From: Manduca sexta
Lineage: Eukaryota > Arthropoda > Insecta > Lepidoptera > Sphingidae
Assembly (NCBI RefSeq): GCF_014839805.1
Contig: NC_051135.1
Location: 9,365,291-9,429,290 of the forward strand
Direction: 5' to 3'
DNA length: 64,000 nucleotides
In this document: positions 33,946-46,028 of the stretch, piece by piece
How positions within the stretch are numbered: the stretch's first letter is position 1
Layout of the letters: every line of letters begins with the position of its first letter
The notes under the pieces: model-generated
The model's input: only the letters and a program-made list of their open reading frames with translations
The model's database searches: none
Told to the model about the DNA's origin: nothing
Program-made: the position numbers and the translations under genes

Positions 33946-34009
33946 CATAAATCCACACATTTACGTTATTTTGCATTACATATTAAAATTAATAAAGACA
34001 AATTAGTTT

Positions 34010-34110
34010 TCCCTAAGACTCGCCGAGCTTCACCGCTCGGTGTCATAATGCGTGCCACTGCTGATCCTGACTTACAGGAGTTGTAGTGGTGGGTGCGAGG
34101 GCGGGAAAGT
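34010..34110 (-). repeat. Unclassified dispersed repeat
   Basis: Reverse complement of CGAGCTTCACCGCTCGGTGT matches 54085-54115 (GAGCGGTGAAGCTCGCCGAA). 34110-35020 after it is AT-rich and empty. Confidence 0.4.
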
Positions 34111-35029
34111 CTCTACATAATAAAAGTTCTTCAAAACATTTAACGGTTTTTTTTTTATTTCTATCAAACATCCCAACTTTAGTATCTATATTGCCAGTAA
34201 GATGAAAATCTAATCTTATTCTAGACATCCTGGGGCGGGTACGAAGCACTTAAGATTATACTGCATACCCAGGTACTATCAAACGTTTAAGTTAGAAGAT
34301 TTAACTAGTGGTTCAAGTCGTAAAGTTCCGTTTTATAACCTCTTATGTCGTTTATGAAATAGTGAATCTATAATCGACTATATTCATGAAGGCAGTCACT
34401 CTCTCATCTATAAGTAACTTGATAGTCACCATTTTGTTTTTAAATTTCCGCCACATATACAATTGTTAAAGAATTATAGGGATAATTAATTGCTAAGGAA
34501 CATTTTTAAGGCGCTATAAAATTATTCGTAATTTATAAAAATGATCAGGTACCTAACTCCGATTCGACAAACTTCTATCTTTATTTTATTTAAGTAGGTA
34601 TATTAACAATAGATAATCAAGTCATTATTTTAGTTTTAACACACTATCAAAATCGAAAAAATAGTCATTTTCAATATAAAAAACACATTGTTAATAAGTT
34701 GGAGATCATTATTAACCACGCAATTACAACCACAAATCTTGTATTAAACGAACATACAAAAAAGAAAAATGCAAACAGAAATTGTGAACCTAATTTTTTC
34801 GTAATCGATTAAAAAGTATAATTTCCCTTAATTATAAAAAAACAAATAAAAAAAAACACATTGTATAGAATTGCCAAAGACATTGTTTCTAAAAGTTATA
34901 AACATAACTTCGACAAATCTCCAAGCTTACATTAGCATCCAGCCATTTTGAACACCCCATACGCGTTTACCGCACGTGTTACTTAACAGGAATTAAATGT
35001 CGTAACTCAACGTTCGTGTTTTACCTTTG

Positions 35030-35200
35030 ACTGCCAAGTAATTTAATTTGAGCCCTTGCCTGAACAATACGCTCACCTGTCAGCGGGATTAAGGCACAAG
35101 TGGGTGAGACTTAAGCCGCGTAATCTTACCGTGTGTAATCACCTTAGTTACCGCGCGAGGCTTTTGTGAGTGAGTCTTAATTTTGGACGTCTTCCTTTTA
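35030..35200. promoter_or_regulatory. Candidate conserved non-coding element
   Basis: A unique, moderately GC-rich block includes an E-box CACCTG inside CGCTCACCTGTCAGCGGGAT and a GGATTA homeodomain core. It has no ORF or repeat match. The role is inference only. Confidence 0.2.
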
Positions 35201-35447
35201 CGTTTTTAAGGTTATGAGGAATTTGAATATAGATTATTATGGTGTGATTTTTTAAATGGAAGCGAAAGGTTATGGGTTTTATCTAAAAATACACAAAAAA
35301 AGGTAGAGTCAGGGGGGAGGGTAGAGAGAGTAGTTTGTCTGATCGTTGTAGTAGGTACTTTTGTCTAATAGAAAGCTAATAGACAATGGTAGCTTGCTGT
35401 TGCGTTTTGAATAGGAATATTTCCAACGAATAAAACATTCACTTCAA

Positions 35448-35640
35448 AATGATTGCTTATGTTTACGCGAATGTTAGACATCAAAAATAAACTATATTTC
35501 GGATTTTATCGCAGTATTTTCTCCCGACGTTTCGAAGGTTTTGCAGTCTTCGTGGACACGTGACTTTGTGGATGACCAACACCTCAGTCCTCCCCATAAA
35601 AGCCGCGATAAAATACGAAAACTAGTTTAATTTTAATTCA
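35448..35640 (+). mobile_element. Repeat F copy, most complete
   Basis: From ATTGCTTATGTTTACGCGAA through CCGACGTTTCGAAGGTTTTG to GCGATAAAATACGAAAACTA. The near-end segments AAACTATATTTCGGATTTTA and TAAAATACGAAAACTAGTTT are inverted copies, so it is an inverted-repeat element without coding capacity. Confidence 0.8.
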
Positions 35641-35829
35641 CTTCATAAACTACTACAACTTTAAGACAAAAATAATCCACCCACATTCTTTAAAGAACCA
35701 TTCAGCCGGACACGTCTTCTGCTTCAATACCCAATACACATTCTAAAGCAACCGTAAACCCAAATTAACAAAACTGGCAACATTGCATACAGTTTAATTA
35801 CCAAAACGTACCAACGCCTGTCGAAGATA

Positions 35830-36010
35830 AAATTTATTATCTAGCAACAACGGCCCTCTGTTGGCCCGGGAGGAAATTGTCTGCTAGAGTGAGAGGGAAG
35901 CCATAACTCACTGGCCCTCAATGCTCTCTTTGCTCCGGTGTAATCTCATTAACGCCGCTTCCTGTCTGCTAATATTATAACCAATGGCGGGACGTAAGCG
36001 GAATTTGATT
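35830..36010. promoter_or_regulatory. GC-rich unique block, candidate regulatory element
   Basis: It contains CTCTGTTGGCCCGGGAGGAA and a CCATTGG motif on the minus strand near 35980. It is distinct from every repeat in the window. 36010-36640 following it is AT-rich. Confidence 0.2.
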
Positions 36011-36747
36011 TGGCCGAAAGATGATTCGATTTTTAAAATATTGTGCCGGGAGATTGAATCGCTGCGGATGGAGTAGTTTGTGGTTTTATTTTATGGAGTT
36101 TATTTAAGTGAATTCGATATTTGAATTTGAAATGTGGAACGTAAAATAAATATACGGCGGATATATTATATTTTTAGGGGTGATTTTAATCATCCAATAT
36201 TTATTCATAGGATAATAAAGTAAAAATGAATTATAAAGTTTTTAATTTCTCAATCTTTTATATTCACCGGGTTATAATTTAGTTGATAGACTGTATCTGT
36301 CATTTAACTATTCTTATTAGTTACAAAATGCTTTGAATATTTTTTTTACCCGACAAAATATATTAAATATCATGGAATGTATATAATAATACAACAGAGC
36401 AATATTACAGTATGTTCGAATATTTTTATCTTTTCTTATAATCTTAACTTGAATGTGGCTTATATTGGAAATCTGGTTATATTTTTATTATATATGGAAT
36501 TTGAAAAAAGATTCATGAAACCTTTGAAAAAAGTGGCTACTTGAGGGAGTAGAAAAAATCCTTAATGGAAATTGAAAGACGAGCTGATTACGACAAAGAA
36601 ATAGCATCATATTTTTCTATGAACAATAGATAATTTAAATTTATATCTCTAGATCAACAGCCGGAATGGGCCAATCAAAATCAAGCTTGATTTAAACGTG
36701 TACGTGATTGGCTTATTTTAAAATTCTCTTTTCAAATATCCATCTAG

Positions 36748-36925
36748 CAGTGGCGAAGAGTGAAATTGGTCAAAAGGTAACCTGAGGAAAAAAAATGACT
36801 TAGTTTACATATCGTAGCCAATTTAGCATAGAAACATTAACTAAGACAAACATAAATAAACCTAAAAGGGAAGCCGATAGGAATCGACTTGTATGGATGG
36901 TTCGCCATCGCAATCTAGACAATTT
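36748..36925 (+). repeat. Repeat H, degenerate copy
   Basis: AGCAGTGGCGAAGAGTGAAA and AAAAGGGAAGCCGATAGGAA match repeat H at 49848 and 60189. Confidence 0.5.
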
Positions 36926-37014
36926 AACTACGGAGCGACTAAGGGTGAGTAATGCTGATTATACAGAATACTTTTATTTAAAATCTAGGATTTACTTTTT
37001 AATTTTATGATCAT

Positions 37015-37396
37015 TCTATAGGTTGGTGCCAATATGGTATGTAGGAGTTTATTTCAGAATAAAAGTGTTAGATTACTGCTGCGACGAATTCCCTTAGAAG
37101 AGTAGTTGTGAAATAAAAAAAAACAGGATTTCCTATTCTGATTTTATTATCATTCGTTGGTGCAAATATGGTATGTATTTGAGTTTATTTCTGAATGTAG
37201 GGGTTAGGTTGCGGTTCAATTAATTTCCTTAGAAGAGTAGTTGTGACGTCAAAGGATGTAAAATTAAAATAACTTTTTATCGATATTTATTTTGTTCAAA
37301 ACTTATTTTTTTTAACTTCTACGGTGTGAGTAACTTATTTTCAAGAAAATAAATATGTGGTTTCATTTAGTAACGCAATGTCAAAATGCCTGTATA
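37015..37396 (+). mobile_element. MITE-E copy with internal duplication, left end missing
   Basis: The right end GTAACGCAATGTCAAAATGC then CTGTATA is present. The internal segment with AATTCCCTTAGAAGAGTAGT / AATTTCCTTAGAAGAGTAGT occurs twice (near 37088 and 37224), so the copy carries an internal duplication. Confidence 0.7.
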
Positions 37397-37427
37397 CAAT
37401 ATCAGTCAGCTAGAGAGTCTAAGCAGA

Positions 37428-37684
37428 GAACACACATACAAAACATCACGCATTTATCCCCCAAGGTATATGCAGAGGTGCAACCAGGCCACCCATTTTT
37501 CGCCAAGTGTGTTCCGTTCCATGATATGATAGAGGGCGAACCTATTTCCATATCGGGCACAAATTCCAGGCTGATACTGAGCAGAAAATCCCAAATGTCA
37601 TTTTGCCCGACCCGGGACTCGAACCCAGGACCTCATACCGCTATCGTACCGCGCATGCAGTATACGCCACCGAGGCAGTCAAAA
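37428..37684 (-). mobile_element. SINE-A copy, full length
   Basis: Reversed: CACGCATTTATCCCCCAAGG, TTGCCCGACCCGGGACTCGA (B box), then GTATACGCCACCGAGGCAGT (head). A frame of 115 codons across it is fortuitous. Confidence 0.88.
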
Positions 37685-40342
37685 CAGAGAACCCACCTAT
37701 AATACAAAAAATAAGAGTAATATGGCTCACTATGAATGAAAGGGAAGATGAATATGGACTTATTTTGACATATAAAATTTTATTAACCGTTAAAATGCTA
37801 TTTTTAACCCTGTTTAGAGCACTTGTGAAGAGCATGGTGCTATTTCGATACGTTAACGAGCGTCATAAATATTATTACGTGAATTTTGTTAGTGATGTTT
37901 AACAATTCTAGTAGGGTAATGATGTTGGATGGTAATGAATACAATGTTAACTGATAGTTTTTGTAGTTATACGACACGAGACTAATATTCTTTACGTTAA
38001 CAAGTGATTTTGATTGATTATATATTTTTTTTATGATAAAATAAATAAATTTAAATTCATTAAATAGGCGGACAACGTTGCACCCATGATACTTCAAAAT
38101 AATTCATAAGAATATAACTATTTTTAAAAAACTAAGGACATTATAATAGATAAGGCCATTTACTGCAGATTTAATTCGACACATAATGATATGATTAATT
38201 CGACACGCTATGGAAACGGTAGTCAAATAATGAAAACTGAGTCGAACTGATAGCATACCGCGTCACCTTTGATTTTGGAAATCAAAACAACTTCTTTATT
38301 TATCTAATCCCATTTTTTAGGGGTCAATTCTTTAAAAATACTTTTAGAAATCATGAATGTTAAAGATCATTTCCTATTCTATACAAGCGAAATATCTACG
38401 CATAAAGCCAAAGCTACATATAAATACTGATGTATTCGTATAGACATATTAGATTGAGCATGGTTTCTCTCATAATCAAACGGAATAATAAATTTTCCCG
38501 GTTAATATAGAGCGGATATGCGTCTGATTTGTTTATGTACACTTCAAAAGTGGATTATTCGGAATTATGGCAAGTGGGACGACGATGTTCAACTTTTTGT
38601 ACCTATTCTACATTATAGTATGAATTGTTTACTATTATAAAATTTTAAACTAAACAAATAACACAGAAATGTATTTCAAATCAGTGTTTAAGTTATTTAA
38701 GCGTGTTAATTTTTTTTTATATTAGGATGGTAATGAAAAACGTAGCCTTGTGAGATGTCGCAAATGTCTAGTAATGAATTATTATGGTAATGATACTACT
38801 TAAAAATTGTATTGTATTGAAATAATATTATATTCAAGTTGAAGACGATAGATCAAAACTCATCGATGCATTATTGGATACAAAAATAGTCAGTAGAATA
38901 TATTAGATATTCAAATAAAGTGGAGCATTGGCACAGCTACATAATGTCAATGTCCAATAATGTAATAACTGCGCACATTCTGAGGCGCACATCCTCAAGA
39001 ATTATACGTCCTGTCAAGCAAGTTGTAAAAATAAATTCCGGCAAGACGGACAAGAATACCAAAATGAATCAGCACACTTGGGGGAAAATACGAAAAGAAA
39101 TGAACAAATTAATTGAAAGTAAACTGTTATGATTGAATCACCAGATGTCGAAGGTGATTTGCATTTTCAGAGCGGTTGAAATAATGTATAAGAGATTGTG
39201 GAAGAAGTTGTAATATTTCAGGGTAAAGGTAATGACTCCAAATAGTGACGACCTTTATCGACGCAAGGTCCAAGGCGAAAGCAAAAAAAAGCGAGGCCTT
39301 GGGTAGAGCAAAAATAGTTCCCCGGTTTTAACAGTTTCGTCCCTAAGATCGAAAAAAGGTGCTCCAGGGCACCGCGCGAGACCTCTATAAATGCAGGGCC
39401 CCTGCATCAGTGAGGCCCGGGCGCTTGCCTATTTCGCCTTTCCCCTAAGGCTATCAAAGTACTATAATCTGAAGAGGATAATAAAAAACTGCATTAGAGG
39501 CGCCACTTTTGCTTTTTCGTTTTAAAGTTATATTTACAAGAAATTAGTCCCATATACCACAATACTGCGAGGTTTTTAATATTCCTTGTCAAGCTATAAT
39601 ATTATACCCTTAGATATCGAAGCTAATCCCGTTGTGTAGGTAAAAAATTTGAACCGCATCCAATTTAGCAATAAACAATCCATAATTAAAAACTCATCAA
39701 ACCCTAACGTTGAAAATGAAAATACTTTTCAAACAAAAGGCTTCATAAAATCATAACCCTGCGTGGAGAATGCATCTTGTTAACTTGTATGCAGAGATTT
39801 AATAAAACAGCGTTTGTAGCACTTATGAAAATTGCAATTATGTACGTGGGAGGGTTAAGCGCCCTCTCTGTAATGAATCCGACTTATATGATAGGCATGT
39901 CTATGTTTAATGTTGGAATAAAATGTAAATTATTTTTCATAGATGTTGAGAGTAAATGCGTTGGTTCCTTTGAGGATTTGGATTTGGGTTTGAGTTTTGG
40001 GCATTTCTAGATGTTATGTTGCAGAAAGTATGGCTTTTACAACCGGCTTGTTTGGTAATGATTTAACCTTCATTGTATGGGTGGGACAATGACTGGATCA
40101 TGGTGATCTAAATAGTATTTGTGATTTTACAGGCAGTCTTCTCTCTAAGTGTTATTAAAAACGTCTCAAAACATTCATAGTCTTAACAATAAACAGTTTT
40201 ATCATTGTGTTTCTTAATCTGTTACGTTCATAATATATAATTAAGGATTTTTATTGGCAAGATCAGGCATTAGCATAATTAAAAAAAAAACTTAACCTAA
40301 AAAAATAAAATAATAAAAGCGTATCCTCACATTTCCACTCAC
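37685..40342. other. No gene recognised downstream of the last Beat exon
   Basis: A C-terminal Beat exon should lie downstream but none could be identified here. 39270-39430 is a GC-richer patch (AGGGCACCGCGCGAGACC) of unknown nature, perhaps a repeat. Confidence 0.35.
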
Positions 40343-40544
40343 CCCTCTCAATCTTAGGATCGCTGTTTGCTGAATACAGGGCCACAGCGGAATCATCTCT
40401 GTACAGATCAGTGACTTTTGCCTCACAGCGTAATATCGGTGCGCCTCGCTCGTAGTGCGCAGGCCACAGTTGAATTTGTACGTATAATTGCGCGCTGACG
40501 AGCCCTTCTCCTGCCTGCTGGACCTCGTATGTCCCTGGTGTTAC
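40343..40544 (-). CDS. beat: Beaten path family protein, exon with second half of Ig domain 2
   Basis: The fourth recognised exon has 67 codons plus one base. The peptide starts VTPGTYEVQQAGEGLVSAQL, continues YVQIQLWPAHYERGAPILRC and ends with EAKVTDLYRDDSAVALYSAN and SDPKIER. ILRCEAKV supplies the F-strand cysteine of Ig2, and L-x-C-x-A-x-(V/I)-x-x-(L/V)-Y matches the end of Ig2 in Beat proteins. The minus-strand acceptor is TTTCTCAG just before 40544, and the donor is GTGAGT at 40342-40337; the leftover G starts a codon finished in a further exon. That exon, expected to carry the C-terminal tail or a membrane/GPI anchor signal, was not found in 1-40342. Reading through the donor stays open for about 20 codons of low-complexity sequence, which is not protein-like, so splicing is favoured. 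Confidence 0.94.
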
Positions 40545-40711
40545 CTGAGAAAGAATTTGGTTTAGTAATGCTGTGTCATGTATAGTAGAAAAAGGCCTTG
40601 TAAGTACATTTGTAAGATTGTTGTGTGCGAAAGATGTGTACTGGTTTGTCTTTGTATCTATTTATATCGTCAAACCGGAGTCTACTCTTTTGTGTACTTA
40701 TTACTTTCAAG

Positions 40712-40962
40712 GATACATACATACACACTCACGTCTTTTACCCCAGAAGGGATAAGCAGAGGCGCAACTAGTTCACCAATTTTCGCCATATATATTTGGA
40801 ACCAAAATGTGACAGGTGGCAAGCGTATCGTCATATTGGATTGTAATGACATATTCGGGCTGATATTGAGCCGAAAAACCCATCACTTTGCCCAACCTGG
40901 GATTGGAATTCGAAACTTCATAGCGGTAGTCACACCGCATGCAATACAACATTGAGGCAGCG
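40712..40962 (-). mobile_element. SINE-A copy in Beat intron
   Basis: TTTTACCCCAGAAGGGATAA, GGGCTGATATTGAGCCGAAA and the head in reverse ATGCAATACAACATTGAGGC occur in order, with a degraded B box. Confidence 0.75.
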
Positions 40963-41284
40963 AAGTTTGTTTCAAGGATATTAATGTAATCACTACGCAT
41001 TACATTTCCAATGTGTTATGGCGACGCGAACCTGCATTTGCAGTTGTAATTTTGTTAATGTTTGTGAGTTACTTTGAATTGAAATTTGTAACAGCGAGAC
41101 GTTGGTTTATTAAATCAGACAGTTCAATGAACCGAAGCTGTAGGTGCTACCTTTGTCTATTTCTACATGAATGCATGAACACGTATGGATTTATTAGTTT
41201 ATATAAACTGTAATACCTTATGTTACATATATTGGCGGAGCAAGTCGGTCTTCATCGACGAAAGATACAGCAAATTAATACATA

Positions 41285-41505
41285 TAGTTATTATAAAACA
41301 AAGACCCCTTTTTCTGTCTGTTTGTATGTTATTGATTTTCTCAATATCTACAAAACGGATTTTTATGAATTTTGGTATGGAGATAGATTAAGACCCTGGG
41401 AAGGTTATAGGCTACTTTCTATCCCGGGAACATATATAGCTTGGCTTTTATCCCGGAAAACACCTTCACGCATGCGAATCCGCGAGCAAAAGCTAGTATA
41501 AAAAA
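41285..41505 (+). mobile_element. Repeat L copy (Helitron-like candidate)
   Basis: TTTTGGTATGGAGATAGATT, GGCTACTTTCTATCCCGGGA and the terminus GCGAGCAAAAGCTAGTAT are the usual features of this abundant lepidopteran repeat. Confidence 0.65.
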
Positions 41506-42039
41506 ATCTGTTGCTTAAACAATAACAACATACCTAAAAAGTATATCGTTGTGAGATCTCACAATTATATATACAACAAAAGTTTGCCAACTGAAAGGCA
41601 AGTCCGTTCGGTGCAGTCGACTGTGTAACGAAGAAAAACGTTTTTAGTTTAGCAAAGGTCAAGAGGAAATTGTTTCGCGTAATTCTACCAAATAAGAAGG
41701 GATTTGCGAGGCTTACAAATAACCTGAGGCAACGGAAAATACCCTTGATGTGATATTGTTTTGGAATGGTAAAGACATTATATTATTTATTACTATTCCG
41801 GGAATTTGTATGTTTTGTAAAATTGGTTAGTCTACCTCTTTCTGTAGATACTTAGGTAAAGATGGTATGTAGGGTAAAAATTGTTTCACGATAATAATTT
41901 ATTTTTGGTAGTTAAAACCGTTTTAAAATGCAAACTTAATGTAATTGTGGCTTTATGATGAAATGTCTTTATCGTTAAAGGGTAAGGCAGAGATCCTAGT
42001 ATCCTAATGCTCAGATTTTGCTGAACAATGTTCCATGAT

Positions 42040-42370
42040 CATTGACTGTATTCTATAGACACGAACATCCATGTACTGTTTGTTCAAAATCTCAACTAAA
42101 ATGACAACTAAAACATCACTGCTATAGCCTATTTATTCAATTGAATAACAAATATTTTTACTTATTTGACTATTATTTTTTATTCACATACAGGTTTACA
42201 CTTAGATTCGAGTTCCCATATTATGAGCACCACTCCGTACACAACCACAAGCTGTCATTATTGACCATAATAAAGTCAGTTTGAATGGATTGCAGTTCAA
42301 TTTAGTTGAACACAGTGAATGTTTGGAACGCCAAATCTAGTACGTAGTACATATAATATATCGATGTTCA
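42040..42370 (+). repeat. Dispersed repeat I, copy 2
   Basis: Partner of 29720-30045: TCTATAGACACGAACATCCA, then TAAAGTCAGTTTGAATGG and GAACGCCAAATCTAGTACG. Confidence 0.8.
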
Positions 42371-42639
42371 TGATAGAGGGGACAAGCTTATCACCATATG
42401 ATGCGTAAATATAAATCCAGGGCAACTCATGTATGCCATTTCAAAACAAAATAACAAAACTCAGTATTGACATTTAAAAGATATATATAAAAATACTAAC
42501 AACGTGTTATGACTTTTAATGAGTGGCAAATGCCGACACTATGCAAACAGTAAATATTGGGTAACCAATCCAATAAATAATGTTGGCTTTGAAGGGGACA
42601 CAAGGGATGATATTGTGGACGATATATTTTTTTTTGTGT

Positions 42640-42942
42640 ATTGCTTGATGAGTCGAGCTTGCAGTTTGCCTGATGGTATATTGTATGGTAAGCGGTACGA
42701 CCGCCCATAAACAGTAGAAATACCATGCAACACATTGAATTACAAAGTATTGTTTGTTATTCCACTACCCTCGCCACCCAGATATATTGTTAAGTCTTAT
42801 TATGTCCAGTACACTTGCTACAGTGTTCTTCACACTGGAACATAACAGTGACTCCACACTGCTGCTTGGCGGCAGATATAGACTTTACGATGGTACCTAA
42901 CCAGATAGACTCTCACATTTGAGAGACGTACCATCAGTTTGT
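42640..42942 (+). mobile_element. Repeat C copy, full length
   Basis: GACCGCCCATAAACAGTAGA, GAACATAACAGTGACTCCAC, ACTGCTGCTTGGCGGCAGAT and CTCACATTTGAGAGACGTAC occur in order. Confidence 0.88.
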
Positions 42943-43045
42943 TAGTGTTCGTCCTTTAGATGAAACGCTGATTCTGACGTCAGTGCAGCTTGATTTCAAA
43001 GCGGTGGAGTTTCCAATCATTGGCCTGTTACATCTATTATAAACT

Positions 43046-43330
43046 AGCTGACCCGACAGACGTTGTCCCGTCTTAACTATGAATTTGCAGCGCGCATTCT
43101 GTCAATCGCTGACAGTTATTTCAAACAATTGACAGTAATATAAAATAAATATTTTCGTTATGTTTTCTTAAATTTTCTAATTTTCCGCGCAATTTTTTGA
43201 ATTTTTTCTTTCATAAGAACCTTCTCCTGGCAATAACAAACACAAAATAAAAATTGTAATATCGGTCCAGCCGTTCACGCGTCATGGCGTGACCAAGGGA
43301 AATAGGGATTCATTATTATATATATAGATA
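43046..43330. mobile_element. Lepidopteran-type repeat starting ACTAGCTGACCCGACAGACG
   Basis: The start, then GTAATATCGGTCCAGCCGTT and a terminal TATATATATAG run, fit a widespread interspersed repeat. Its class is not established from sequence alone. Confidence 0.55.
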
Positions 43331-43590
43331 TAAATAATTAAGCAACGACAACTGTTAGAGGTTGTTTAGATACTTTCTTTGATGGCTGTAGAAAACAATG
43401 CGAAAAACACAAATCCGCCACACGACGGGCAAATATTTTTTTTAAATTTTTTTTATTTTATTTTATTTGCCACTACACAACTACTTTTACAGGGTAGCCC
43501 TAATACAGTAGTGTTGATTTTCTTATGGTACTACTTACTTATACTTTACTATAAAATTATCCCTAAATCTATATTAACAATCTTTAAAAA

Positions 43591-43850
43591 CTAGGTACTA
43601 TAACAAATTAAATATAGAGATATCTTAGTGAAATCACTCAGAGTACACAAAAATATATCATTTTTTTCTGCAACATCGTTAAGCGTGCTCAAGGCGCGTG
43701 TGATAGGTGCCTTATTAAGCAAATTGGTCCTTCCACGCGGCACCACCAGCAGCCGCGGTCGCCTCCTCCTACCGAGGTAATTGTCAGGCTCGGAAAACTT
43801 CACCGCTTCAAGCAAACTAACCGGGGTTGTCGATCTTGCCACGTATTAAC
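43591..43850 (-). pseudogene. LINE reverse-transcriptase C-terminus with 3' UTR
   Basis: The minus strand encodes RRRRPRLLVVPRGRTNLLNK followed by APITRALSTLNDVAEKNDIF and a stop at about 43591. The P-x-x-R-T-N-x-x-x-x-(S/A)-P pattern ending in a D-I-F block is typical of the ORF2 end in Jockey-like LINEs. A T-rich run at about 43437-43472 marks a possible poly(A) end on that strand. 5' truncated. Confidence 0.6.
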
Positions 43851-43889
43851 TTAAACAAGTATGTTACCAATGCTACTTCTCAGAGTTAT

Positions 43890-44640
43890 TATCAGAATTC
43901 GCCCTGAATGATGGGAGGTTGTCAGCAAGTAGGCAGTTGACTACAGTTGAGATAGGTATTTAAGCCGAGCATAATACCAAGCGGTACGATCCTCAGCTAT
44001 GCTTTCCCAGCGCTTCCAGTTAATATCAGAGATGATCATGGCATGTTTGATGCCGCTCTTATAGCGCAGTTTAAAATGTTCTACCGGCCGTTTGGCATGT
44101 GCGATCTCTCCCAAAAGAGTTTGTCGGACTAAACGGAAAGGTTCTATCCTGTACAGAGGCCTTAGCCAAAGCAGCCTCTTTTATCTATACAGCTGTGCAG
44201 ATTTAAGATCCTTCTCGTTAGTGCTACTGAAGTTCGTGCCGGCTTTGGTAAGCCTTGTTGGTGGCGCTAATGAGCTGCTTCCAATCCACGCTAAGTTATG
44301 CCTGTCACATAGCAGAACAAAGACACCATATATGAAATTCTTTAAGTTTTCGCTCCTGCTTGACATACGATGTCCAGGTGAAAGCTTCATACAAGAGTAT
44401 GCTCAAGATACAAGATTATAAACTATAATCTTGATATTGTTCCATATCTTTGCAAGGAACCTACTAAACATCGTGACTGCCTTGCCAATACAACTTCCAA
44501 TTTTTACATCAAGCGAGAGATTGCTAGACACGGTCGATCCCACGTAGCAGAAACTTTTAATGTATTCCAAAGGTGTACGATTACAAGAAAGTTGGTGGGA
44601 CTGTGCATTCTTGCGACATTACGACAGGGTGGATTATATT
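43890..44640 (-). pseudogene. Degenerate LINE reverse transcriptase, C-terminal third
   Basis: Two frames with stops and shifts give SFCYVGSTVSSNLSLDVKIG and GKAVTMFSRFLAKIWNN, then further on LVRQTLLGEIAHAKRPVEHF and WKRWESIAEDRTAWYYARLK. These match the order F-x-Y-L-G-S-x-(I/V)...GKA...WNN...L-x-G-E-L...R-x-x-W-x-x-(I/L)-A-x-D-R-x-x-W of non-LTR reverse transcriptases related to those known in arthropods. It is dead and lies in an intron of the Beat gene. Confidence 0.8.
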
Positions 44641-45204
44641 TCTTTTATATTTAATAGGTGGTTGAGTTTTAAATAGTTTGTTGCTTTTTTTATTTCTTGG
44701 TCTTTGCAAGTGATAAGGATCAAAAATATTTCTGGTTTTCGGTTCTTCCTTCTGGAAGTTCGGTCACATGTTCAAAATTCCTTGATGTAAGGCTTTATGG
44801 CTGATGGTGTATAATCTGGTGACACCTCGTAGCTGGTCTCAATAGCAATAAGAAGCAACTATCATTTCTATATAATTGAATGTCATTGACAGCTTTTTGC
44901 TGCTATTTGTTTTATAATCCTTATAGAACAATTAAACAGAGTCTGCGCGATGCCTTTTAAGTATCTCGTTTTATTTTATGTCGAGGCAAGTGCTAGTTTT
45001 CTTAAATGAAAAATAATATTTCACTTCTTTACATAGTTACAGCTTCGCTGAAAATTAAATGTGCTTCAAGAACCTCTTTTAAGTATTCTTTAAATTCAAG
45101 TCAGAAAACGTAATTTATTCGTATTTTAACTCACGTGCAAACTAGATATTTTTTTCACATGATTGGTTTATCCAAGCAGACATGGAAGTCTGAGCCTATT
45201 TTTT

Positions 45205-45492
45205 AAGGAGTTGAATGACGTGCCGGCCGCGCAATACGACCGCTGATAAATAGAAGCAATATCATACAGAACTTTGTATTATAAAGTACTACATGGAACT
45301 TCATTGCGCTCTTTACTCTTATATATAAAATGTTAAGTCTCATAATGCCCAGTAATCACGCTAGCTATAGTTTCCTTCAAACTGGATTATATACGGTATT
45401 AAGACACGCTGCTGTTTCTAGTTAGACATAGACATTGCGGTAGTACTTATCCAGATAGACCCTCGCATACAAGGGATCTACTAACGTTTCGC
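45205..45492 (+). mobile_element. Repeat C copy, diverged
   Basis: AACTTTGTATTATAAAGTAC, CATAATGCCCAGTAATCACG, ACGCTGCTGTTTCTAGTTAG and AGACCCTCGCATACAAGGGA fit the family with many changes. Confidence 0.65.
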
Positions 45493-46028
45493 TTCCACCT
45501 AAGGCCACCTCTGGTTGTATATAAGCGTGAGCAGTAGGGTATTTGACTTATTTATTTAATATTTTTTATAAAATATGTACGTCGTATAAACTGTAAAATA
45601 GAGGAAATAATTGAAATCTGGTAAAAAATCCACAAGCTATAAGCTATAAATTTATGCTAGGGGTGAGTTTCAAAAAATAGAAGACACGAAATACTTGTAT
45701 GTGCCGTCAGCGGGAATTACGATGCGTGCAAAAGAATGAAATGAAGCGATATCCCCACTCCTGCACGTAGCAATATTTGAAATTTTAATTACTGCCTCAT
45801 TTCTTATCGAATTTTAATGTTGTTTTCACAGGATTTATTTTTTGTGCTAATTGATATTGCATATTAGCAAATTATGCATAAAATCAAATATAGTCAAATA
45901 CACTAATAATAGTCCTTAGCTAAACTCTTCAGATAATAGCGTGAGATTACGAAACATCACCTCGTATGTTTCAAACATGCCAACTCGCGCGAAAGGGAGC
46001 AGTTCATTTTAACTAAATATTGTGCGAT

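Noticed and set aside
37355..37702. 115-codon frame on the plus strand
   Set aside because: It spans the end of MITE-E and a reversed SINE-A.
40300..40342. Read-through of the last Beat exon instead of splicing
   Set aside because: The extension is low-complexity and lysine/leucine/phenylalanine-rich, while GTGAGT is a good donor at the family's expected exon end.
43591..44640. Functional reverse transcriptase gene
   Set aside because: Frames are broken by stops and shifts and only C-terminal parts are present.
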